64,000 bases of DNA from VAZQ01 sp963821505 (GCA_963821505.1 CAWGEH010000026.1:1-64000), one strand, 5' to 3'; positions 50,737-60,760 are shown, counted from the stretch's first letter. Translations and numbers: made by a program. Notes: a model not told the origin generated them from the sequence alone.

Positions 50737-50842
50737 TAGAGCGCATCCCGATTGGATCGAATCGTGATGCGCTCTAGATTCTTCGATTTTGCGCATGTTC
50801 TATTCGGAAAACCGGTTCCCACTTTTCCGGAACATGCGCTAG
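50737..50842 (+). repeat. RIME-like two-hairpin element, copy B
   Basis: Same orientation as copy A, differing at only a few bases (GATTGGATCG where A has GATTGGGTCG, and TTCTATTCGG where A has TTCTGTTCGG). It lies 81 bases past the DsbA-like gene and 119 bases before aroQ. Confidence 0.9.
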
Positions 50843-50961
50843 GACCGCAAGAGCCGGGCAAGCCCCGCCCAGGCCGCCGCGCTGCGCCGCCGCGGCTTCC
50901 CCTTTGCGCGCGAGGCCCCTATAAGGCGGGAGACTCTCCTGGTCGCGGCGCCGGACCGTCC

Positions 50962-51418
50962 ATGGCGAAAACCGTTTACGTCCTCAACGGCCCCAACCTC
51001 AATCTCCTCGGCACGCGCGAGCCCAAGACCTATGGCCGCGCAACTCTCAAGGACTTGGAGAAGCTTTGCCGCGCGGCCGCCGGGCGCCATGCGCTGGAGA
51101 TCGAATTTCGCCAGTCGAATCACGAGGGCGAGATCGTCGATTTCGATCCACCAGGCCGGCGCCGAGAACGCCGCCGGAATCATCATCAATGCCGGCGCCT
51201 ATACCCACACCTCGGTGGCGATCCGCGACGCGATCGCGGCGATCGAGGTGCCGGTCGTCGAAGTCCATATCAGCAACATCTTCGCGCGCGAGAGCTTTCG
51301 CCATCATTCCCACATCGCACCGGTGGCGAAGGCGAGCCTGTGCGGCTTCGGGGTCGATGGCTACGCGCTCGCGATCGATGGCTTGGCCGCGATGATCGAC
51401 GCGCGGCGAAAGGGCTGA
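50962..51418 (+). pseudogene. aroQ: Type II 3-dehydroquinate dehydratase, single-base frameshift
   Basis: Third step of the shikimate pathway. From ATG 50962 the frame gives VYVLNGPNLNLLGTREPKTY and FRQSNHEGEIVDFD, then derails. The other frame gives IHQAGAENAAGIIINAGAYT, HTSVAIRDAIAAI and VEVHISNIFARESFRHHSHI to the stop at 51418. Removing one base near 51145 joins them into a normal ~151-residue enzyme with all catalytic residues. It sits upstream of accB and accC in the standard alphaproteobacterial order. A broken copy of an essential gene suggests a sequencing error, unless another copy exists. Confidence 0.85.
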
Positions 51419-51422
51419 AGTC

Positions 51423-51905
51423 ATGGCCGGCGAGCGCAGAGGCAAGGACGTTTCCAAGGACAAGCCCGCCGTCGATCACGACTTGATCCGCGAATTGGCG
51501 CAGCTGCTCGACGAGACCGGGCTGAGCGAGATCGAGTTCGAACGCGACGGGCAGCGCGTGCGGGTCGCCCGCCAAGCGCAAGCGCCGGCGACCGCGCCGG
51601 CGCGCGTGACCGCTGCGGCGGACGAACCCGCGCCTGTCGCCGATAACGCGCCGGCCGACCCCGCCAAGCATCCAGGCGTGGTCACGTCGCCGATGGTCGG
51701 CACCGCCTATGTCGGTGCCGAGCCGGGGGCGCGGCCTTTCGTCGAGGTCGGCAGCCGGGTGGAGGTAGGCGACACGCTCCTCATCGTCGAGGCCATGAAG
51801 ACCATGAACCAGATCCCCTCCCCGCGCAGCGGAACGGTGATTCAGGTTCTGATCGAGGACGGCCAGCCGGTCGAATTCGGCGAGCCGTTGATGATTGTCG
51901 AGTGA
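51423..51905 (+). CDS. accB: Biotin carboxyl carrier protein of acetyl-CoA carboxylase
   Basis: Protein of 160 residues. The N-terminal helical part (LIRELAQLLDETGLSEIEFE) is followed by an Ala/Pro linker (about 55-90) and a biotinyl domain with the biotinylated Lys in LIVEAMKTMNQIPSPRSG. It delivers carboxyl-biotin for malonyl-CoA formation. It starts 4 bases after aroQ and its stop region overlaps the upstream part of the accC leader. No anomalies. Confidence 0.97.
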   Translation: MAGERRGKDVSKDKPAVDHDLIRELAQLLDETGLSEIEFERDGQRVRVARQAQAPATAPARVTAAADEPAPVADNAPADPAKHPGVVTSPMVGTAYVGAEPGARPFVEVGSRVEVGDTLLIVEAMKTMNQIPSPRSGTVIQVLIEDGQPVEFGEPLMIVE

Positions 51906-51970
51906 CGGGACCGAGCGCCCGTCCGAGGCTCTGCGTGCGTCGCCCCGGAAACGCCAACCAAGATGCCGAA

Positions 51971-53320
<1,350 letters not shown>

Positions 53321-53323
<3 letters not shown>

Positions 53324-53427
53324 CGCATGTTCCGGAAAAGTGGGAACCGGTTTTCCGAACAGGACATGCGCAAGATCGTAAGACTCTAGAGCGCATCACG
53401 AACCGACCCAATCGGGATGCGCTCTAG
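53321..53427 (-). repeat. RIME-like two-hairpin element, copy C
   Basis: Opposite orientation to copies A and B. TAGCGCATGTTCCGG at its start includes the accC stop codon. Arms GCGCATGTTC with GACATGCGC, and TAGAGCGCATC with GATGCGCTCTA, are conserved, although the spacer and first loop differ slightly. Confidence 0.9.
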
Positions 53428-53455
53428 CGGCGCCGCCGCTTGGTGGCGATTGCCC

Positions 53456-53869
53456 CTACAGGCATGCGCCGGCCCGCACGCGCTTCGCCAGCACGAGATG
53501 TTGCAGAAGCCGGCCGACGTCGAACAGGTCGTAGGGTTTGGGAACGAATATCGCCCCCGCGACCGGATTGGGCTGCTCGACCAGCGACCGCCGGCCCGAC
53601 GTATAGATCACCGGCAGATCGGGGCGCAATTCGCGCGCGCGCTTCGCCAGCACGGCGCCGTCCATGCCGCCGGGCAGGTTGACGTCGGTGAACAGCGCGT
53701 CGATCGGGCAAGCCGCCGCGAGGCGGCGCAAAGCGTCGGCGGCGTTCGACACCGCCTCGACCTCGAAGCCCTGTTCCTGCAGCGCCTCGGCGGCGACCGC
53801 GCTGATCAACGGCTCGTCCTCGACCAGCAGCACGCTCGGCGGCTGTCCCCTCTGCGTCACAGCAAGCAT
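53456..53869 (-). CDS. Single-domain response regulator (receiver only)
   Basis: Protein of 137 residues made of one CheY-like receiver domain: SVLLVEDEPLISAV with acidic pocket residues, phosphoacceptor D62 in DALFTDVNLPGGMDG, Thr/Ser in IYTSGRR and Lys in FVPKPYD. There is no output domain, so it acts through protein contacts or phosphotransfer. It is convergent with accC across repeat C and precedes the copper genes on the same strand by 271 bases. Confidence 0.88.
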   Translation of the reverse strand: MLAVTQRGQPPSVLLVEDEPLISAVAAEALQEQGFEVEAVSNAADALRRLAAACPIDALFTDVNLPGGMDGAVLAKRARELRPDLPVIYTSGRRSLVEQPNPVAGAIFVPKPYDLFDVGRLLQHLVLAKRVRAGACL

Positions 53870-54087
53870 GGCCGCTCCCCCTCCTTCTCCGCGATCGGCG
53901 CAGTCCTCGCGAGCGCAACGTGCCGGCGCAATGATGGTTCGGATGGCGCGAAAGTTTGCGCGGATCGTGGCTAAAGGCGGGTTAACCCCGCCGCAGGTCT
54001 TGCGAAAGAATTAAGGTTACGCACGCGTGGTGCGGCGAAGGGGGGCCGGCTCGCCGTCACGGACATGCGCCGCTCGAAGCGTCCAGA

Positions 54088-54118
54088 GCGTGTCCCGATC
54101 CGAAGAAATGGGACGCGC
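54088..54118 (-). terminator. Hairpin downstream of the copper operon
   Basis: Arms GCGTGTCCC and GGGACGCGC (one G-U pair) enclose 13 bases, ending 23 bases beyond the copCD stop. There is no T-run, so only a possible terminator or 3'-end stabiliser. Confidence 0.4.
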
Positions 54119-54140
54119 GTTGGCGGCCAATCCCGCACGC

Positions 54141-55766
54141 TTACGGCACCCGCGGCAGCACCACCGTGTCCTCGATTGTCACCTTCTCGAAATCGCTGAT
54201 CAGGATTTCCACCCGCAGGTTCCATCGCCCCGCGACCGGGATGCGCAGGTCGTCGATCCGCCAGTTGTTGTCGCCTGCCGGCGCGGCAGCCAGGCGCAGG
54301 GGCTCGATCCCGGCGGCGGGATTGGCGAGCACGAGCGTGACCTCCTTGACCGCGAAGGGCTGGAAGGCGCCGTCGAGCACCAGCAGGCTGGCCCGCGCGC
54401 GCCCCCCGCTTTGCCGCGCGATCTCGATCTCGGCCATCGCCTTCGCGCCATGGACGTGGAGCGAGATCGGGGCGTCGGAAGCGAGCGCGCGCGGCGGTGG
54501 GGTGAAACGCCACAGCGCCACCAGGCCCAGGATCGCCACTGCGATGGCGAGTTCGAGCGCGATCGAGGCCACGAACGGGCGCGCGGCCGCCGCGCCGTGG
54601 GTTTCGAACTTCGGCACCAGCCAATATCGGTTGGCCGCGGCCAGCGCGAACAAAGCCGTGACGCAGGCAAGCTTGCACGCGAGCACCAAGCCATAGCTCG
54701 TCGTCCACAGCGCATCGATGCGACCGAGCTGAACCACGGCGAGCCAGAACCCGCTCACCAGAAGGAGCACGACCACAAACGGAATCGCTCGCGAAAACCG
54801 CTCGAGTTCCATGACCCCATCAGCGGAGCCGCGCAGGCCGGCCGCGCGCACCGCCGCGTAGAGCGGCAGCAGCGAGCCAAGCCAGAAAGCGACGGCGAGG
54901 GCGTGCAGCAATACCGCCGAACGGCTGACCAGCCGCGGCTCGGCCGTGCTGGCATGCCCGCTGAGCGAAAGCGCAAGGCCGATGCCCAACACTCCGAGCA
55001 GGGACAAGCCGCGGGCCATGCGGGCCGACTTTGCCGCGAACGTGAACAGGCCGGCGAACAGGGCGAAAGCGGCTGCGATCGCGGTGAGTCCGTAGGCCGT
55101 GTCGAGGCCGCTGCGCCAGGCAAGCGCCCCCGTCAAACCGGAGAGCGGAAGCTCGAGGGCATCGAGGCCCTGCAACCCGGCCGACAATGGCACCGCGACG
55201 AGCCCGGCGGCGATGAGCGTCACGATCCACCTTCCGGCGGCGCGGGAAGCCGGTGTGGCGATCCAGGCGCGGAAGAACGCGCCGCCGACACCAAGGAACA
55301 GCCCGACATAGATGACGACCTTGACCGCCCAGAGCGCGGGCCGGACGAATGGGGTGCCGACATTCTCGCCTCCGGCCGCGGCCTGCGTGCTCGGTGCGCC
55401 GATCGAGAACATCAGCGAGCCGCCGACCGGATGTCCGTCGGCCGAGATCACGCGCCAGCTGAGCACGTGCGTGCCGCGCTGCAAGCTCTGCGGCGGGGTG
55501 ATGGTGACGGTCGCGTCTTGGGCGACGACAGCGGACGGCGCCATCGGCTCGCCATCCGGTCCGATCAGTCGGATCACCAGCGGCGCGACCGGCTCGTTGA
55601 ACGTCAAGGTCAGCGCCGCCGGCGCAAGCGGCACCACCGCCCCGTCCGCCGGCGTCGCCTTGACCAGCGAGGCGTGCGCGCGCGCCTGCGACGCGAGCGC
55701 GACGACGATCAGCAGCGCCGTGAAAAAGGCGGCGACACAGGCGAGGCCGCGCCGGCTGATCTCCAC
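54141..55766 (-). CDS. CopC-CopD fusion, copper resistance protein
   Basis: Protein of 541 residues. The signal peptide ends ASQARA, so the mature protein begins HASLVKATPADGAVV, with N-terminal His as a copper ligand. Residues about 30-125 are a CopC beta-barrel with VISADGHPVGGSLMFSIG (second His). Then come about eight transmembrane helices of CopD (including SGHASTAEPRL and LLHALAVAFWLGSLLPLYAA with conserved His) and a soluble C-terminal domain (about 430-541). It imports or handles periplasmic copper. It lies 3 bases after the ycnI-like gene. Confidence 0.92.
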   Translation of the reverse strand: MEISRRGLACVAAFFTALLIVVALASQARAHASLVKATPADGAVVPLAPAALTLTFNEPVAPLVIRLIGPDGEPMAPSAVVAQDATVTITPPQSLQRGTHVLSWRVISADGHPVGGSLMFSIGAPSTQAAAGGENVGTPFVRPALWAVKVVIYVGLFLGVGGAFFRAWIATPASRAAGRWIVTLIAAGLVAVPLSAGLQGLDALELPLSGLTGALAWRSGLDTAYGLTAIAAAFALFAGLFTFAAKSARMARGLSLLGVLGIGLALSLSGHASTAEPRLVSRSAVLLHALAVAFWLGSLLPLYAAVRAAGLRGSADGVMELERFSRAIPFVVVLLLVSGFWLAVVQLGRIDALWTTSYGLVLACKLACVTALFALAAANRYWLVPKFETHGAAAARPFVASIALELAIAVAILGLVALWRFTPPPRALASDAPISLHVHGAKAMAEIEIARQSGGRARASLLVLDGAFQPFAVKEVTLVLANPAAGIEPLRLAAAPAGDNNWRIDDLRIPVAGRWNLRVEILISDFEKVTIEDTVVLPRVP

Positions 55767-55769
55767 GAC

Positions 55770-56291
55770 CTACATCTTCGGCAACAGCTTGAGCGCCGGT
55801 GCCGGCTCGGGAGAGTCGCCCGCGGAGTTCCCCGCGGCGGGGATCTCGATCCAGCGATGAACGCCTTTCTCGCATTCCTGCACCACCGGGAAATAGAGCA
55901 TCGTTCCGGGTTCGAGATCGCCGGCGAGAAAGCCGGTGAAGACGAACTCGTCGTAGTAGGCGTCGGGCAGGCTGCCGCCGCTGAACCGGATCTCGGTCAC
56001 GCCTTCGGAAAGCTTGGCGCCGTGAAAATAGCCGTAGGTCCTGGGGTACTTGCCGTTGACGGTATCGATCTTCCATCCCGGCTTCGGCATCGGCTTGACC
56101 GCGATCATTCCGTCGGGGACGCGCACGCGCAGCGCGATGGTGGCCGTGCCTTCGCAGCCATGCGGAACGCGCAGCACCGCCTTGTAAGGCGCGCCGACGG
56201 GCGCTTCGCGCGTTTCGAGGGTGACGTGTGCGGACGCCGTGCCGATGAAAGCAACGGCGCCAGCGGCGCCGAGGATGAGCTCGCGAACCAT
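55770..56291 (-). CDS. YcnI-like DUF1775 copper-binding protein
   Basis: Protein of 173 residues. The signal peptide ends TASA, giving mature N-terminal HVTLETREAPVGAPYKAVLR, the histidine-brace start of YcnI. Further signature blocks are VPHGCEGTATIALRVRVPDG, KPMPKPGWKIDTVNG and EIRFSGGSLPDAYYDEFVFT. DUF1775 proteins bind copper near CopCD in many bacteria. There is no C-terminal membrane anchor. It is the middle gene of the DUF2946, ycnI, copCD cassette. Confidence 0.9.
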   Translation of the reverse strand: MVRELILGAAGAVAFIGTASAHVTLETREAPVGAPYKAVLRVPHGCEGTATIALRVRVPDGMIAVKPMPKPGWKIDTVNGKYPRTYGYFHGAKLSEGVTEIRFSGGSLPDAYYDEFVFTGFLAGDLEPGTMLYFPVVQECEKGVHRWIEIPAAGNSAGDSPEPAPALKLLPKM

Positions 56292-56357
56292 TTTGCATCT
56301 CCAAGCTTATGGCATGAACGGCGGGCGAAAGGCTCGCCCGCAGCAGCTACGACTCGT

Positions 56358-56756
56358 TCATGCAAGACTTGGAGGCGCCTGCGAGAGCCCCGCGCGGATG
56401 GCGCCGCGCGCGATGATGACGGTGAAGCTCGAACGGGCGACCGGGCGTGACGCCTGCGGCGCTTGCGCTACGCTCGGTACAACCGGCGGCGCGATGCCGG
56501 GCGCCGCCGCCATGCAATAGGCGCAACAAAGATGCCGGACCTTGGCGGGTTCCGGCCCCGTCGCATCGCCGGGACCGGGGGCGCCCGATCCATGGCAGAT
56601 CGCGTCGGCTGGGCCGGACGCCAGCATCGCAGCCGCCTGCGCGGCCGCAACGCCCGCCAGCAGAGCCTGCACCACGACGAGGCACGTCGCGATCAGCACG
56701 ATCGGGCGTCGGCACGGATGCGCGGCAAATCCGGTTGGCACGAGAACCTCTCGCAT
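56358..56756 (-). CDS. DUF2946-like secreted protein of the copper cassette
   Basis: Protein of 132 residues. An N-terminal hydrophobic segment (VLIATCLVVVQALLAGVAAA) is followed by AICHGSGAPGPGDATGPEP and HLCCAYCMAAAPG, a Cys/His cluster of the DUF2946 family found beside copper genes. The rest is low-complexity Pro/Ala. It is divergent from aat, 60 bases apart, and 66 bases upstream of the ycnI-like gene. Role in metal binding is inference. Confidence 0.78.
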   Translation of the reverse strand: MREVLVPTGFAAHPCRRPIVLIATCLVVVQALLAGVAAAQAAAMLASGPADAICHGSGAPGPGDATGPEPAKVRHLCCAYCMAAAPGIAPPVVPSVAQAPQASRPVARSSFTVIIARGAIRAGLSQAPPSLA

Positions 56757-56816
56757 GACAGGCTAGCACACCTTATCTTTGGAAATCATCCGCGCCGCCG
56801 GCTCGGAAGCAAACGC

Positions 56817-57503
56817 ATGGCCAACCGCGAAACCGCCCTCATCGAGATCACGCCGGAAGTGCTGCTCAAGGCCTATGCCTGCGGCATCTTTCCCATGGCG
56901 GACAGCGCGGAGGACCCTGCCCTCTACTGGATCGAGCCGGAGATGCGCGGCGTCATTCCGCTCGATCGCTTTCATGTTCCCACGCGGCTCGCCCGAACGG
57001 TGCGTTCCGACCGCTTCACCGTCACCGTCAACCGCGACTTCGACGGCGTGCTGGAAGGTTGCGCGGAGGCTCGCGACGGCCGGCCGCGCACGTGGATCAA
57101 TGCGCGCATCCGCGTGCTCTATCGCAAGCTCTACGAGCGCCGCCATTGCCACAGCCTCGAAGTCTACGAGGGCGACGCGCTGGTCGGCGGGCTCTACGGG
57201 GTCACGCTCGGGCGGGCCTTCTTCGGCGAGAGCATGTTCCATCGCGCGCGCGACGCGTCCAAAGTCGCGCTCGTGCATCTCATGGCCCGGCTCAAGGTCG
57301 GCGGATTCAAGCTGCTCGACACCCAGTACGTGACCGATCACCTCAGGACCTTCGGCGCCATCGAGGTGCCGCGGCGGCAATATCACAAGCTGCTGGAAGC
57401 CGCGCTCTCGGGCGAAGGCGACTTCGCTGCGCTCGGCACCAGACGCCCGGTCAAGGGCGCGCACGTGCTCGCCCAGCTCGCGCGGGATCGATCACTCTAT
57501 TGA
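56817..57503 (+). CDS. aat: Leucyl/phenylalanyl-tRNA--protein transferase
   Basis: Cytosolic N-degron enzyme of 228 residues that adds Leu or Phe to proteins with basic N-termini. It has LLKAYACGIFPMADSAEDPA, the ALYWIEPEMRGVIPLDRFHV motif, GVTLGRAFFGESMFHRARDA and KLLDTQYVTDHLRTFGAIEV. Start 56817 (MANRETALIEI) was chosen; the upstream extension of the frame is antisense to the copper gene. In relatives it directly follows accC; here 3.4 kb of other genes lie between. Confidence 0.94.
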   Translation: MANRETALIEITPEVLLKAYACGIFPMADSAEDPALYWIEPEMRGVIPLDRFHVPTRLARTVRSDRFTVTVNRDFDGVLEGCAEARDGRPRTWINARIRVLYRKLYERRHCHSLEVYEGDALVGGLYGVTLGRAFFGESMFHRARDASKVALVHLMARLKVGGFKLLDTQYVTDHLRTFGAIEVPRRQYHKLLEAALSGEGDFAALGTRRPVKGAHVLAQLARDRSLY

Positions 57504-57585
57504 AGAATTGAAGAGTGGTCCGGCCGCAGGCTGTTGTCGGGACGAATCCGCAACGGTCAGGATCAGCCTTAGGACGCAAGCGCGA

Positions 57586-58467
57586 TCAACGGCGCAGCTG
57601 CGGCTGCGGACCGCGTCGCGGCGCGGCCGGCGGCGGCTTCGCCGGTTGTGCCGCGGGCGCCGGCGGGGGCTCGGGCGGCGCGGTGGCAGCGACCACCGGA
57701 TTCTTGCAGTCCGTGAGCCAGACGTCGTAGATCGGGTGCTCGACCGCATGCAGGCCCGGACTCGATGCGAACATCCAGCCGGTGAAGATGCGCTTGACCT
57801 CGCCTTGCAGCGTCACCTCGTCCACCTCGATGAACGCGTCGGTGTTGGGCGTCTCGGTCGGCGGGCGGGTGTAGCATACGCGCGGCGTCACCTGCAGCGC
57901 GCCGAATTGCACGGTCTCGCCGATGGCGGCATCGAAGGTAATGATGCGCCCCGTGATTTTGTCGAGGCCGGAGAACAGCGCGCCCTTGTTCGCGATCTTC
58001 TGCGACGGCGGCTCGGACACGATCTCGTCGCCGGGCTGCGGCGAGGTATCGGCGGGTCGCGGCGCGCCGGGCGGCTGGCGCTGTCCGGGCGGCAGACCGG
58101 GCAGCGCCGGCTGCCCGCTGGGCGCGCTCACGGAGGGATCGACCGCCGCGGAGGTTCCGTCGGGCGGAGGCAGCGGCTGCGATTGAACTCCGCTGTCGGG
58201 CGGCGCCGGCCGGGCCTGGCCGGGATATTGCTGCCCGGGATATCGCTGCTCCGGATAGGACTGCTGGGGATCCTGCGGATAGCCTTGCGGTTGCGGCACC
58301 GGCGCCTGCGGCCGGCCCGCGGGGACGCTCGACGGCGGACGCGGCGGAGGACCAAAAAGCGCTTCGAACGGATTGATGAACTGCGCCGCCGCGGGAAGAA
58401 CGCCGAGCGCGGCGAGGATCGTGACCGGAGCGACGATCAAGCAGGCGGTGCGGAACGATGGTGCCAT
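57586..58467 (-). CDS. DUF2155 secreted protein with Pro/Gln-rich repeats
   Basis: Protein of 293 residues. Signal peptide about 1-28 (ending PAAAQ). Residues about 35-150 are Pro/Gln-rich with repeats such as YPQDPQQSYPEQRYPGQQYP. The DUF2155 domain (about 155-260) has GLDKITGRIITFDAAIGETV, LQVTPRVCYTRPPTETPNTD and GWMFASSPGLHAVEHPIYDV. It is a conserved partner of NDUFA12 and aat in alphaproteobacteria; function unknown. A Pro/Ala tail ends the protein. Convergent with aat. Confidence 0.9.
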   Translation of the reverse strand: MAPSFRTACLIVAPVTILAALGVLPAAAQFINPFEALFGPPPRPPSSVPAGRPQAPVPQPQGYPQDPQQSYPEQRYPGQQYPGQARPAPPDSGVQSQPLPPPDGTSAAVDPSVSAPSGQPALPGLPPGQRQPPGAPRPADTSPQPGDEIVSEPPSQKIANKGALFSGLDKITGRIITFDAAIGETVQFGALQVTPRVCYTRPPTETPNTDAFIEVDEVTLQGEVKRIFTGWMFASSPGLHAVEHPIYDVWLTDCKNPVVAATAPPEPPPAPAAQPAKPPPAAPRRGPQPQLRR

Positions 58468-58657
58468 CGGGCGAGTCGGTGCTCGAAAACGTGCGGGTAT
58501 CTGCCGCCGGTCTGGGCTGGTCAGGTTAATAAGGGGAATACGGCGAATCAGAGGTCAGGGGGTCGCGCGAGCGCCGCCGGGGCCCCTCGGCCACGCAGCC
58601 GAAAGCTCAACAACCAGAATGACTTCGATTGTCCGGCGGCGGCCGCCCATCGGCCGG

Positions 58658-59068
58658 TCATCGGCCCGGAGTCCAGGCCTTGTAGTCGCCGGTGGCCTTC
58701 GGCCTGCGGCCCTGGGCGAGGGTGGAGCCGGTCGGGCGATGGGCGCCCGGCGTGCCGGTGAGATTGGGCCGGTGCGGCTTCCACCACGGCTGCGGCGTGA
58801 CTTTTTCCTCCGTGGGAGGCGTGTCGACGGTGTGGTGGAGCCAGCCATGCCAGGACGGCGGCACGGTCGAGGCTTCGGCGACGCCGCTGTAGATCACCCA
58901 ACGCCGCTCAAAGCCCAGTCCCGGATCGATCTTGCCCCCTCTGGTGCGGAAGTAGCGGTTGCCGAACTCGTCCTCGCCGACGAACTCGCCGTAGAGCCAG
59001 GTCCACAGCAGGGTGCCGAAGGTCGCCCCGTTCCACCAGGTGAAGACGCGCAGGAAGAAATTCTTCAT
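58658..59068 (-). CDS. NADH:ubiquinone oxidoreductase subunit NDUFA12 (complex I accessory)
   Basis: Protein of 136 residues. It has the family core FFLRVFTWWNGATFGTLLWT, GEDEFGNRYFRTRGGKIDPG, RRWVIYSGVAEASTVPPSWH and WLHHTVDTPPTE. NDUFA12 (B17.2) is an alphaproteobacterial and mitochondrial complex I subunit, so this supports the taxonomic assignment. Start 59068 (MKNFFLRVF) was chosen over an Arg-rich extension to 59257. The C-terminal part (about 95-136) is Pro/Gly-rich. The 295-base gap after it holds a tandem repeat. Confidence 0.92.
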   Translation of the reverse strand: MKNFFLRVFTWWNGATFGTLLWTWLYGEFVGEDEFGNRYFRTRGGKIDPGLGFERRWVIYSGVAEASTVPPSWHGWLHHTVDTPPTEEKVTPQPWWKPHRPNLTGTPGAHRPTGSTLAQGRRPKATGDYKAWTPGR

Positions 59069-59216
59069 CACACTCGCTGCTCGTAACGCGGCGCGCGCCG
59101 CTCGATCCGCTGAAAAGCCGGACGTGTTCCCCGGGCGCGGAGCGTTCCAACGTCGAGGCGCGTTGATGCCACCGCGCTCAGGCGGTGTCCAGGGCCGCGC
59201 GCCCGGACGGCCGCGG

Positions 59217-59259
59217 CGCGACGCACGGGGTCGCGACGCACGGGGGTCGCGACGCACGG
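59217..59259. repeat. Short tandem repeat, 15-16 bp unit
   Basis: Nearly three copies of CGCGACGCACGGGGT lie head to tail in the 295-base gap between the NDUFA12 and Bug-type genes. No hairpin or gene is evident there. Confidence 0.75.
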
Positions 59260-59363
59260 CAGGCGAGAACCGCAGCGCACTGATCGGCCGGCGTGCGCCT
59301 GTTGCTCATGACGAGTTCGCGTGCCTATGGTGACCGCGCACGCGACCACACGGGAGGACCAGG

Positions 59364-60335
59364 ATGACGCCGTTGCGCCTATGGCAGGTTGCCGGAGCCT
59401 TGCTGCTGACGGTTCCGCAGACCGCCTTCGCACAGACCTGGCCCGAGCGGACGATCCAGGCGATCGTGCCGTTCGCTGCCGGAGCCGCCAACGACATCGT
59501 CGGACGCATCGTGCTCGAGCAGGTATCGAAGCAGGTCAACCAGCCGATCGTGATCGAGAACCGGCCGGGCGCGGGCGGCACCATCGGCGTCACCGCCGTC
59601 GCCAAGGCACAGCCCAACGGCTACACCATCCTGGTGCACTCCTCCTCCTTCAGTGCCGCCTATTCGCTTTACAAGAGCCTGCCCTACGACACGCTCAACG
59701 ACTTCACCGCGGTGATTCCGCTCGGCAAAACACCGACCGTGCTGGTGGCGTCGCCGGCCAAGGGCTTCAAGACCGCCGGCGATCTGATCGCCGCCGCCAA
59801 GGCCAAGCCCGGCGCCATGAACTTCGCTTCCGCCGGCATCGGCTCGGTATCGCATCTCGCCGCCGAGCGCTTTCGCCTCAGCGCCGGGATCGAAGCGCAG
59901 CACATCCCCTTCCGCGGGCCGAACGAGGCATTCACCGAGTTGATGGCCGGACGCATCGATTTTTATTTTCTGCCGCTCGCACCGGCGCTGCCGCTGGTCA
60001 AGCAAGGCCAGTTGATCGCGCTCGCGGTGAGCACCGACACACGGGCGGCCGCCCTGCCCGACGTGCCGACGACGACGGAGCTCGGCTTTAAGGATTCGAC
60101 GTATGTGTTCTGGACCGGGATTTTCGTTCCCGCCAAGACGCCGCGCGACATCGTGGACAGGATTTACCCGGAATCGCACAAGGCCATGCAGGTGCCGGCG
60201 GTGCAGGAACGGCTCGCCAAGGTCGGCACCGAGACGATGGCGATGAGCGCGGACGAATTCGGAAAATATTTCCGCGACGACGTGCTCTCGACCGCCAAGC
60301 TCATGCAGCAGGTCGGGGTCAAGCCACGGGATTGA
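59364..60335 (+). CDS. Bug-family tripartite tricarboxylate transporter substrate-binding protein
   Basis: Periplasmic solute-binding protein of 323 residues. The signal peptide is about 1-23 (ending TAFAQ). Features of the Bug/TctC fold are WPERTIQAIVPFAAGAANDI, IENRPGAGGTIGVTAVAKAQ, NDFTAVIPLGKTPTVLVASP and FRGPNEAFTELMAGRIDFYF. It binds small organic acids or other ligands. GGAGGACCAGG lies just before the ATG. There are no tctA or tctB genes nearby, as is common for these orphan binders. Confidence 0.92.
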   Translation: MTPLRLWQVAGALLLTVPQTAFAQTWPERTIQAIVPFAAGAANDIVGRIVLEQVSKQVNQPIVIENRPGAGGTIGVTAVAKAQPNGYTILVHSSSFSAAYSLYKSLPYDTLNDFTAVIPLGKTPTVLVASPAKGFKTAGDLIAAAKAKPGAMNFASAGIGSVSHLAAERFRLSAGIEAQHIPFRGPNEAFTELMAGRIDFYFLPLAPALPLVKQGQLIALAVSTDTRAAALPDVPTTTELGFKDSTYVFWTGIFVPAKTPRDIVDRIYPESHKAMQVPAVQERLAKVGTETMAMSADEFGKYFRDDVLSTAKLMQQVGVKPRD

Positions 60336-60368
60336 TCGCCGGCGAGTTCCCGATCCGCCCCTCGAGCC

Positions 60369-60474
60369 TAGCGCATGTTCCGGAAAAGTGGGAACCGGTT
60401 TTCCGAAGAGACCATGCGCAGAATTGAAGATCTAGAGCGCATCACGATTCGACCTGATCGGGATGCGCTCTAGC
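60369..60474 (-). repeat. RIME-like two-hairpin element, copy D
   Basis: Same orientation as copy C: GCGCATGTTCCGG then ACCGGTTTTCCG then CATGCGC, followed by TAGAGCGCATC and GATGCGCTCTA arms. It lies between the Bug-type gene and a convergent small gene. Confidence 0.9.
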
Positions 60475-60483
60475 GCTGCGCGC

Positions 60484-60675
60484 TCAGCCGGGCTCGCGGC
60501 AATAGATCCTGTGCAAGTCCGTAGTGTCGTAATGCGGCGGCGCGCAGTATTGAGCCAGGGACCTGCCGCCCTCCGGTCCTGTTCGGGTTTGCGCGTAGGT
60601 GCGGGCCGTCGCGGTCAAGGCAAGCGCGCCCGCCAGGGTGATCGTCACCGCATATTGCATTGCTGCCGTTTTCAT
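60484..60675 (-). CDS. Small secreted protein
   Basis: ORF of 63 codons: a clear signal peptide (MKTAAMQYAVTITLAGALAL then TATARTYAQ), then a ~35-residue mature part with two cysteines (QYCAPPHYDTTDLHRIYCRE), one possible disulfide. GAGGTACGACG precedes the ATG. No recognised family. Positioned 85 bases downstream of a second small secreted gene on the same strand. Confidence 0.6.
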   Translation of the reverse strand: MKTAAMQYAVTITLAGALALTATARTYAQTRTGPEGGRSLAQYCAPPHYDTTDLHRIYCREPG

Positions 60676-60760
60676 CGTCGTACCTCGATTTGCGAAGGGG
60701 GCTGCTGGCGCGAACGCCGGCCGCTTGGGAAACGCGATGGATCGGAGCGCCGGATCCTGA

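Noticed and set aside
54027..56450. 807-codon plus-strand frame opposite the copper genes
   Set aside because: Shadow; product is Arg/Gln/Asp-rich and unlike any protein, while minus-strand genes have signal peptides and copper ligands.
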